Of a stretch of 64,000 nucleotides of DNA, positions 57,240-64,000 are shown in pieces. How positions within the stretch are numbered: the first letter of the stretch is position 1; the number at the start of each line of letters is the position of its first letter. The notes beneath the pieces were generated by a model. That model made no database searches and was not told where the DNA came from. It saw only the letters and a program-made list of their open reading frames with translations. A program made the position numbers and the translations under genes. Source of the stretch: Yamadazyma tenuis (Eukaryota; Ascomycota; Pichiomycetes; Serinales; Debaryomycetaceae); assembly GCF_029203305.1 (NCBI RefSeq), contig NC_089461.1:1364001-1428000 (forward strand), in the 5' to 3' direction.

Positions 57240-58568
57240 TCAAAGCTTCAGATTCAGTGATTGATCAACAATGAGTTTGATAAGGGAATAAGCAATAGAT
57301 TCAGGCATTGGAATCAAGATACCTTCAGGATTGGTTTCTGTGTTGTTTTTTTCGGGGTACACCAACAGTTTAACAAACAGCATATCGAACCAACGAGCAT
57401 CTTCCAATTCCTTATCATGATCCAAGTCAATTATCTCATTGACCCCATCGAATTCCACTTCGGCAAGGCATCCAATCATTAAATTCCCAGGAAATGGCCA
57501 TGGTTGGGTCATAACAATATCTATTTTGGAACATGCTACCCCAGTTTCTTCCCAGATTTCTCTTTTTGTTGCAACTTCAACAGTCTCACTTGGCTCCATG
57601 AACCCAGATGTACAACTGTACATGTTAGAGAGTCTATGGCGTCTGTTCAATGAAAGAAGGACCTTGGTCCTTTCCGTGTTGGTGATAGCCGTAATAACAA
57701 CCGCATCGGTTCTAGGAAATGAAACATTTGAAACAGAAACATTTTGAACAGGACATTCGTATTTATCTCTACCTGATTCAGTCTTACCCACAATAGTTGT
57801 ATTGGTACACTTCAATTTTCCACCAGAGTGGATGGGGATCACTTTTGACCCACACCCAGGACAGAATCGGTTTCTATCTAACCAGTCCAAAAACATCTTT
57901 CCATGTGAAAACAAAGCGGCCTCAATATTGCTGAATCCCAAGTAGTGTTTTCTGGAGGTTGTGAAGAAGATTTCCTCCTCATCAACATTCTCGTTGGTCT
58001 TTATCGACTGCAAAATGTCCTTCTCCAAGGTTGGAGAAGCTGTCAAGTCCACTGCAAAATATGGAATTCCCTTGTATCGTCCATCTTTATAGTCCAACAC
58101 TTGGATATCTGCGCTGTTGACATCCAACCCCACACTTGCATCTTCCAACCCCAAGAAAAGAATCGTAGGTTGTTCTTGTTCTCTCAATGCATGGTGATGT
58201 TCTTCATTGTCTTTAACCCATTTTGTGATTGCTGACTTCCAAGAAGCAAGATTTGTTAAACCCTGAGTAACCTTCTCAGGACCCTTGAAGATATCATTTC
58301 CACTTGTCATCAAAACCAACTTATTCGTCCAAGATTTCACAATCAATGGATCGGTCTTATTGAAAAATACAAATCTAGCACTTGGATGAGTAATTGCTTT
58401 GCCAATGAATTTAGAATCTTCTCTCAAAAACGAAACCCGGTTAATCACTTCTTTGCCAAAGTACATTTCATTTTGTAATTCGTTCACTGTAGTTAAGTGA
58501 TTATGTGACATCTTGCTTCTAAAATATTTTGACAGTGAGCTGAATGAACTAAACCGTTTAAATTTCAT
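57240..58568 (-). CDS. NPY1: NADH diphosphatase (Nudix) Npy1
   Basis: This encodes 442 residues. The C-terminal half carries a zinc ribbon (FCPGCGSKV near 235 with later CTN and CPV Cys residues) and a Nudix box at about 322-345, GFMEPSETVEVATKREIWEE with TGV, an exact GX5EX7REUXEEXGU match. QPWPFPGN downstream of it is the NADH-pyrophosphatase-specific motif. The enzyme splits NADH to NMNH and AMP; yeast Npy1 is peroxisomal. The C-terminal LNLKL is only a weak match to PTS1. A second in-frame Met at residue 20 (MSHNHL) is an alternative start; the preceding 19 residues are basic and Ser rich and could act as a targeting signal. Confidence 0.9.
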   Translation of the reverse strand: MKFKRFSSFSSLSKYFRSKMSHNHLTTVNELQNEMYFGKEVINRVSFLREDSKFIGKAITHPSARFVFFNKTDPLIVKSWTNKLVLMTSGNDIFKGPEKVTQGLTNLASWKSAITKWVKDNEEHHHALREQEQPTILFLGLEDASVGLDVNSADIQVLDYKDGRYKGIPYFAVDLTASPTLEKDILQSIKTNENVDEEEIFFTTSRKHYLGFSNIEAALFSHGKMFLDWLDRNRFCPGCGSKVIPIHSGGKLKCTNTTIVGKTESGRDKYECPVQNVSVSNVSFPRTDAVVITAITNTERTKVLLSLNRRHRLSNMYSCTSGFMEPSETVEVATKREIWEETGVACSKIDIVMTQPWPFPGNLMIGCLAEVEFDGVNEIIDLDHDKELEDARWFDMLFVKLLVYPEKNNTETNPEGILIPMPESIAYSLIKLIVDQSLNLKL

Positions 58569-58629
58569 TCCCCGCTAACCTATCATATTATCGCGAACCA
58601 GATGGATTTATTATATATATTAGACTAAT

Positions 58630-60597
58630 TTACTTTTTACCCTTCTTCTTCTTCTTGTTGGCCTTCTTCGAGGAACCGGCAGAAGACTCGTTGGACATGG
58701 TTGGAGCAGGAGTTGATGATGGGGTAGATACTTGCGAGGCACCTGCTGATTCAATTGCTCCTTGATGAGTTGACACCTTCTTTTTAGACTTCTTAGGTTT
58801 ATAGTTAGATCTCAACTTCAAAGGCAACCATCTTTCTTGATCCAAGTTGATTTGGTCTGCCGGTTTCAACACTTTACTAGGACCAAATCTAGCTTTTTTG
58901 GTTCTCTTTTTCTCGACTTTACTGCTGCTGCTAGACAGCTTTGAAACTTGTGACACAGGAATCAAAGAGTCTATATCGGTGTTCACGATATCATCATCCA
59001 CCGAAGACACTAGTGTTTCCACAGGCAATAAGTGTTCACTAGAGTTGTGTAAAACGTTTTTAATCAAGACGTCTTCAGAGTTGGCTTGGTTGAGTTTGGT
59101 GAACACTGTATTGTATCTTTCATCGTTAACAATCAACAACTTGAATCCAATTACTTTGAAAAAGTTGAAATCGACGTGTGATAAACTCGAGGCATTGTCG
59201 AGTGTTTGTATCAATGTGTTGTACAATTTGTTCAATTTTTCAGTTGCATCAACCGTCTCATATAAGTTCACCAAAGACCCAATTAAGCCGGGTAATAATT
59301 TCGATAGTTGCTTGAAATTAAACTCAGTTAACTTCTCCAAACTGATAACAGAACGATTGTAGTTTCCAGAAACTGAGTCAATTGAAAGTAAAATCAATGC
59401 ACAGGCAACCAACTCATTGAAGTTTGCTTCTGTGATTTCGCTTTTGTTAATAGCTTTAAAGAGCTTTTTGCTTACTACGCGTGGGCTAGAAATCAAGTCC
59501 TCATTTGTTATACCCAACTTAATCAACACCTTGAAAGACAACAAGCTGAAGTTGCCTTTGCTGACCAACTTACTTAAGTTGAAACTGGATAATTGGTTAG
59601 ACTTCACCGTTAACGAGTTGGTCAAGTACTTCAATAAGATATTATTTTGGATCAAGGTGGTGTATTGTCCATGGTTTAATTTTCTAGCTGTTATTGCCAA
59701 GTTTTGTTGGTAGTTCAATACCCTTTGTGCCAAGTTAACGTTTCTATCTGAACCAGTTTGGTCAACCAATACCTCGTTGATGGCATAGTAATTGTTATTT
59801 ATAATTAAGTTGATCATTATATCATTGAATTTATTCAACTTTAAGTCTTCCAATAACTTCAATGCTTCTTCTTTTTGACCTTCAGTTTGATAAATGTATG
59901 CCTTGAACAACACTATTGGGCATTTTTCAATTTGATAACTTTCATCATCTAACTTCAAATAACCTAACAACTCCAAAGCTTTGTCTAGTTGGGATAATGC
60001 TAAAGTTGCTTTGTTCTCACTCAATGAAATTAATGCCTGGTTGAACACCAAATCATGGTTCTGTTCATCTGTGGAGGAAAGAGGCTCTTTCAACTCATGG
60101 CTTGAGAAGTTCAACTGACTTATTATAGCCAACTCATTAGTGTACAAGTCTAACGAGTTATCAATTTCATCGTTTTCTTTGATCAAGTCTTGGTATAACT
60201 CTAAAGCTTGCTTATCTTCTCCTTTTTGATAGTAGTCTTGTGCTACAATATGTTTCAACCCTCTAATCATAAACTTGGAAGTGCTATCTCTCGATAAGAT
60301 GCGTTGATACAATTCTTGTAGTAACTGGGACTGTTTGGTTTTATAGTAGATGTATCCCACTTCTATGGAAAACTGTTGAATGAGCTCTTCACTCTTTACT
60401 TTTTTGATTAATTCCAATGCTTTATCGTACTTATCCAAGTTGATCAATGCAACTAAACAGTTGTTGAAAGACTTAACATCGTTGAATTTCTTGACGTTAG
60501 ATAAGTACTGATATGACACCTCAAATATGTTCACATGGTCTTCGGATACCAGTGACACGTTCAACTTCTTGAAGGCCTGAGCTATAGAGGTGGACAT
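58630..60597 (-). CDS. SRP72: Signal recognition particle subunit Srp72
   Basis: This encodes 655 residues. Tetratricopeptide-like helical repeats fill most of the protein (for example LDKYDKALELIKKVKSEELI and KQALELYQDLIKENDEIDNS). The C-terminal RNA-binding region has the family motif DQERWLPLKLRSNYKPKKSK (about 588-607), and a Ser/Lys-rich tail ends in KKANKKKKKGKK. Srp72 forms a dimer with Srp68 on the SRP RNA and helps arrest and target ribosomes making secretory proteins to the ER. It begins 61 bp before NPY1 ends upstream, all on one strand. Confidence 0.93.
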   Translation of the reverse strand: MSTSIAQAFKKLNVSLVSEDHVNIFEVSYQYLSNVKKFNDVKSFNNCLVALINLDKYDKALELIKKVKSEELIQQFSIEVGYIYYKTKQSQLLQELYQRILSRDSTSKFMIRGLKHIVAQDYYQKGEDKQALELYQDLIKENDEIDNSLDLYTNELAIISQLNFSSHELKEPLSSTDEQNHDLVFNQALISLSENKATLALSQLDKALELLGYLKLDDESYQIEKCPIVLFKAYIYQTEGQKEEALKLLEDLKLNKFNDIMINLIINNNYYAINEVLVDQTGSDRNVNLAQRVLNYQQNLAITARKLNHGQYTTLIQNNILLKYLTNSLTVKSNQLSSFNLSKLVSKGNFSLLSFKVLIKLGITNEDLISSPRVVSKKLFKAINKSEITEANFNELVACALILLSIDSVSGNYNRSVISLEKLTEFNFKQLSKLLPGLIGSLVNLYETVDATEKLNKLYNTLIQTLDNASSLSHVDFNFFKVIGFKLLIVNDERYNTVFTKLNQANSEDVLIKNVLHNSSEHLLPVETLVSSVDDDIVNTDIDSLIPVSQVSKLSSSSSKVEKKRTKKARFGPSKVLKPADQINLDQERWLPLKLRSNYKPKKSKKKVSTHQGAIESAGASQVSTPSSTPAPTMSNESSAGSSKKANKKKKKGKK

Positions 60598-61178
60598 GGT
60601 TGATGTGGTATTCCTTTAAGTCGTGAGATTGAGGTTCACCGACGATGAAAAAAAAAATGAAAAGTGTGCGAACGCACAATCTCCCGGTCACCAGCTGCAT
60701 AAATAAGAAACATTGGAAATATATCTAACTTGGAGTTGAAGAAGCAACAGATATAAGCGAACACTTTTAAGACAAACAGTCAGAACTCTAAACTTGCTTG
60801 AAGTAGGGTTCTTTTGTTTGTGAATTGAGCATATCTAATAAATGGGCTGGGGGACTCGTGTACTTGCTTTGACAGTCCTTGCTTGAATAAGTTCTTGTTC
60901 CCTTCAAGAATTTTCTCGTATACCACATGGATCCACCTATATAGTATAGCAAATGTTCTGGCTTGAGCTAACAATATTCCAAATCTTCTTGTCGTAAATT
61001 TTGCAACAATCGGCTGCGAAAATTTAGTTGTGAGTTTCACAAATTTTGCACAGATCTAACCCGATTACAAGTGGAAACACGATAGAATCAAGGAAGTTTT
61101 TTCTTGCTCGTTAAATACATTATGTCTAAAAAAGGTTATAGAATATCTTTCTATACGAAAAAATGCAACGTAAGGACG
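60598..61178. other. Intergenic region, 581 bp
   Basis: It holds the SRP72 promoter and the 3' flank of the ACM1-like gene. A minus frame at 60780-61040 begins only at GTG and has no other Met, so it is not called. A run of A bases lies near 60648. Confidence 0.5.
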
Positions 61179-61931
61179 TCAGTTGGATAATATGGTAAAA
61201 CCATTCTTTTTGATCAAGTTCCGCTTTAAGTCGTTTTTACCTAAGCTCAAAGATCTTCTATGCAGTTTGCTTGACTGAATAGCCACCAGCTTCAGGAGTA
61301 ATATAAGCTCCAACTCATCATCCGCATTGAATTCATTCTCCAATCCGTCTGGAATCAGGTTCAAATCCGATCTGAACAAGAATTTGGTGTTTGATTTCAT
61401 GGGAGAAATAAAAGATGGTAAGCCGAAGTGGAACTTGTGGGCCGAGTTAGAATCATTTTTGAAGGTGCTTGGGATAAGTGGCTCATTCAAAGTCTCGACA
61501 CAATCATTTTGTATAATGTAGCCTTTGAAGTCGGCGATGCTTAAGTTTGCCAAAGGCTTTCTTGGCTGATGCATGGAGTGTTGTTTCAATATCTTAAACT
61601 TTGGTTGTAAGATGTTCTCTTGCTCGTTAGTGTTGGATTCCTTAATGAGAGCATTAATGTTTTCTTTACCGTCAATTTCCAAGTCGTTGAAATTACTGGT
61701 TGTTTTGTGGATTTTGTCTTCATAAATGGTGAAGCCCAAGCCTTTGCCCTGCAAAGACGATGAAGCTTCAGTGGTGGGTATAAATCTGGTGGGAGACAAC
61801 TTCGATCTCTTAGTGGGCGAAGCTTTGAAGGGAGAAACGGAACTGGATCTCGACTTGCTGGACTTGGTTGGCGATGGGGAAGACACATTGGAGTCTTTCG
61901 AGGATAACACCGGCCATGAGACACTTGACAT
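61179..61931 (-). CDS. ACM1-like inhibitor of APC/C-Cdh1 (diverged)
   Basis: This encodes 250 residues, Ser/Thr rich and mostly disordered. It carries three APC/C-binding motifs in Acm1 order: an ABBA (A) motif FTIYED at 67-72, a KEN box at 89-91, and a D-box RKPLANLSI at 124-132. The D-box runs into DFKGYI (134-139) and later LPSFISP (171-177). From memory, S. cerevisiae Acm1 has a very similar LSVDEFKGYI and LPSFITP in the same order. Five full CDK sites (S-P-x-K/R) lie at Ser20, Ser33, Ser38, Ser46 and Ser176. Acm1 is a pseudosubstrate that blocks Cdh1 from late G1 until mitosis and is stabilised by Cdc28 phosphorylation. Securin was considered; the DFKGYI and LPSFISP blocks favour Acm1. 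This needs an alignment to confirm. Confidence 0.72.
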   Translation of the reverse strand: MSSVSWPVLSSKDSNVSSPSPTKSSKSRSSSVSPFKASPTKRSKLSPTRFIPTTEASSSLQGKGLGFTIYEDKIHKTTSNFNDLEIDGKENINALIKESNTNEQENILQPKFKILKQHSMHQPRKPLANLSIADFKGYIIQNDCVETLNEPLIPSTFKNDSNSAHKFHFGLPSFISPMKSNTKFLFRSDLNLIPDGLENEFNADDELELILLLKLVAIQSSKLHRRSLSLGKNDLKRNLIKKNGFTILSN

Positions 61932-62009
61932 GATAGAAATAAAGCAGCAACAGAATAGAATCTCTAATGATCGAGTAAGTCGGGAACAACTCTGGAAGAA
62001 ATTGCAAAG

Positions 62010-62017
62010 CTTTTATA
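62010..62017 (-). promoter_or_regulatory. TATA box upstream of the ACM1-like gene
   Basis: The minus strand reads TATAAAAG, an exact TATAWAWR match 79 bp upstream of the ATG. Confidence 0.5.
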
Positions 62018-62219
62018 ATGTCAACACCAGAAAAAATACTCGGGTTAGCGAAAAAATAAAGTTGTAGTTTTTGTGTTTCTTTGTTTGCAGCCTGTAAACT
62101 GTGCGGTTCAAATTTTTACGTGTGGAAGGAGGAACCAAAAATCGTGGATTGAAATAATCGGCGTGTTCTTTTTTGGCGTGGGTATCACAACACTAGTTTT
62201 CAAATTCTTGAAAGACTAC

Positions 62220-62232
62220 CGGTTGACAACCG
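62220..62232. repeat. Short palindrome CGGTTG-A-CAACCG
   Basis: Six-base arms with a single-base centre, about 290 bp upstream of the ACM1-like gene. It may be a factor site; its significance is unknown. Confidence 0.3.
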
Positions 62233-63110
62233 TTGGAAGGGGTTTATATATTTGAAGGAGAAGCTTAAAATGACACTCTGGCACCTGCACCCACACACCC
62301 CCTATCGCTTGCAATCAAACACTTGTTCTAACAGTCCCAGTCCCTCATACTGCAGATAACCCGCAGGCACTAAATAGGGCGTGTAAACCCCCTAAATTAT
62401 CGAAGCCCACTCCTGACACGTAAAACGGGTAAAATAGTTTTCGTGTTGGGAGTATAGACAGAAAAGGGCAATATAATTCAAGTGGAAACAATGTATCACC
62501 ACAATACAACCACTATTGTACTTTTATAAACGGATTTCTTTGGTCTAGTTTGTTGAATTTTTGGGATTGGGAAACAATGCTATGTAGTTCATCAATGAGC
62601 CCTTACTGCAACAAAGATGTGCAGTTTGGACTTAATAGTAGGGTTGGTTTTATGACAGGAGAGATCCACAAAGGGTTTAATTCACGACATGCAATGATTT
62701 CGATAATATTTAATCTTACCTGCTTCATATTTTGCTGAAACCTTGATTAATCTCTGAAAGTCCTTGCTACATTTAACCGTTTTAGGAATCGTGGTCAGAA
62801 GCAAATAATTTTGCGGTCGTGAAGAAGGAGGTTAGTGAGAAATAATAGGTTTAAAAACAAGGGTGGCTGCGGCACTAAATCACCTATACCATTGAGGGTG
62901 TCTACACAAGATATATGTCAAGTACAATTGCTCTTAACTACAAAGACCCTACGGTGTTCAAGGAAACTTCAAGACGAGCAAGAGTCTACTGGGTTTATGG
63001 GTCATTAGTTTCCTTTAAGTATACGTAAACCCAGGTCTGGGAGTCCACAAGTTGTGAAATGATTAAATAACTACATGACCACCCTTCTTCAGGACCGATG
63101 TTTTGATATC

Positions 63111-64000
63111 TTACTTGTAGAAGTTGTTCTGGATGAATGGTAATTTGGCAACAATACCCGGCCTCTTTTTACCTCTCACTTCCACGTCCACACTGGCCCC
63201 GATCTTGACTTTCTTATCGATGTAAGCCTGTCCAACGTTATGTCCCAAGATAGGGGACAATAAACCAGAAGTTACAACACCAACCTCTTCTCCGCTTTGT
63301 GTATCGAAGATCTTAGACCCAGATCTAGGAGCAGGTCCAGTTGTAGTGATACCGATTCTTCTGCGAGGAACAGACTTCTTATCGTTAATCTGTTGAATAA
63401 TCCTGTCATATCCATTGAACTTTTGGCTATCAGTGACATTTCTTCTAGTCTTTGGGATCAACCAAGTCAAGGAGGCTTCAACTGGGGTAATCTCTTCAGT
63501 CAAGTCGTTCCCATAAAGGCACATCCCAGCTTCTAGTCTCAAAGAGTCTCTTGCAGCTAATCCAATAGGTTGAACAACATCGGGTTGTTCGTCAACGAGA
63601 CTTTGGAAAAATTCGTTACTCTCTTGGATTTCATCTTTGGAACTTGAGGGAATCGACAATTCAAATCCATCTTCACCAGTGTACCCAGTTCTTGATATTT
63701 GAATCTGGGAGCTTATAAGGGAATTAATCCCGGTCCTCACCATAGCACCAAACTTCAATTTTGATAAGTCGTACGACGAGTATTTTGATAAGATTTCAGC
63801 GGCTTTAGGACCTTGGATTGCTAATAACGTGCTTTCAAAAATACTATGATTGACATCATCATAGTCTGCCAAAGTGCTGTTGATGAAGGCAAGATCTTTC
63901 TCACGACATCCGGCATTGGTTACCATGTAGTATTCACCTTCTGTCACTTTGGTGATAATACAATCATCAATGATCCCTCCTGTCTCATTGAGTAAAACAC
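63111..64000 (-). CDS. GCV1: Glycine cleavage system T protein, C-terminal part (5' end cut by window)
   Basis: The frame is open to the window edge and encodes 296 residues; the start codon and the presequence lie outside. The sequence reads LNETGGIIDDCIITKVTEGE, then AGCREKD, then IQGPKAAEIL, then ISRTGYTGEDGFELSIP and LAARDSLRLEAGMCLYGNDL, all standard aminomethyltransferase blocks. The tail GHNVGQAYIDKKVKIGASVDVEVRGKKRPGIV is complete to the stop. The T protein carries the tetrahydrofolate-dependent step that releases ammonia and makes methylene-THF in the mitochondrial matrix. Internal GTG at 63947 is not a start. Confidence 0.95.
   Translation of the reverse strand, partial: VLLNETGGIIDDCIITKVTEGEYYMVTNAGCREKDLAFINSTLADYDDVNHSIFESTLLAIQGPKAAEILSKYSSYDLSKLKFGAMVRTGINSLISSQIQISRTGYTGEDGFELSIPSSSKDEIQESNEFFQSLVDEQPDVVQPIGLAARDSLRLEAGMCLYGNDLTEEITPVEASLTWLIPKTRRNVTDSQKFNGYDRIIQQINDKKSVPRRRIGITTTGPAPRSGSKIFDTQSGEEVGVVTSGLLSPILGHNVGQAYIDKKVKIGASVDVEVRGKKRPGIVAKLPFIQNNFYK

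Larger units (their letters stand above)
61932..63110. other. Intergenic region, about 1.18 kb
   Basis: This is the longest gene-free stretch in the window, between the ACM1-like start and the GCV1 stop. Frames within it begin at TTG or are antisense to the neighbour and show no family pattern. A TATA box and a small palindrome are listed separately. No tRNA or snoRNA could be built by eye. Confidence 0.5.

Noticed and set aside
60780..61040. Minus-strand ORF of 86 codons
   Set aside because: It starts with GTG, has no other Met, and shows no motif or context supporting a gene.
61726..62067. Plus-strand ORF of 113 codons
   Set aside because: It is antisense to the ACM1-like gene and only continues into its upstream region.

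Overview
The window is nuclear DNA of an ascomycete yeast (Saccharomycotina). Thirty-nine protein genes lie close together on both strands, nearly all of them recognisable yeast housekeeping genes. The two introns that can be modelled have yeast-type signals: GTATGT at the 5' splice site, AACTAAC or TACTAAT at the branch, and a TAG acceptor close behind. I favour the CTG clade (Debaryomyces/Scheffersomyces/Candida relatives). In-frame CTG codons are scarce, and a few in conserved proteins sit where Ser would suit the family better than Leu. That clade assignment is an inference. I see no tRNA, rRNA, transposon, CRISPR array or prokaryotic feature.

Layout. 1-5.9 kb: the 3' end of an OPI1-like phospholipid repressor, a globin-domain protein with a long Ser-rich tail, an MCH-type transporter and a small membrane protein. 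6-14 kb: RML2 and ATP5 diverge, followed by TED1, DOT5, an unrecognised protein, and an SR-like RNA-binding protein whose RRM is split by a 437-nt intron. 14-25 kb: SPT23/MGA2, HEM4, ACS1, an OPA3-like gene, H2A.Z (HTZ1) and NPR2. 25.6-34 kb: HSP60 behind a perfect heat-shock element, RRN11, HRD1 and a kinesin-5. 34-42.4 kb: a PDCD5-like protein, INH1, RSM18, SIT4, PHO85 (with a 61-nt intron), TRM44, RMD5 and ELC1. 42.4-54.5 kb: VPS16, CHL4, NOP4, ITC1 and PRP45. 54.6-64 kb: PGC1, an unrecognised coiled-coil protein, NPY1, SRP72, a diverged ACM1-like APC/C-Cdh1 inhibitor and the 3' part of GCV1, which is cut by the window end.

The genes do not form one pathway, but themes recur. Mitochondrial genes: RML2, RSM18, ATP5, INH1, HSP60, OPA3-like, GCV1. 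Nutrient and cell-cycle signalling: SIT4, PHO85, NPR2, ACM1-like. Ubiquitin ligase parts: HRD1, RMD5, ELC1. ER and lipid control: OPI1, SPT23, TED1, PGC1, SRP72.

The points most worth following are the ACM1-like protein, which has an ABBA motif, a KEN box, a D-box and five CDK sites; the two introns, which repair genes that otherwise lack a start codon; a 40-bp palindrome carrying two MADS-box (Mcm1-type) sites upstream of the globin gene; the missing proximal His in that globin domain; and upstream ORFs at VPS16 and the OPA3-like gene. Start codons were checked base by base. Several open frames begin at GTG or TTG, and for those genes I moved the start to the first in-frame ATG.
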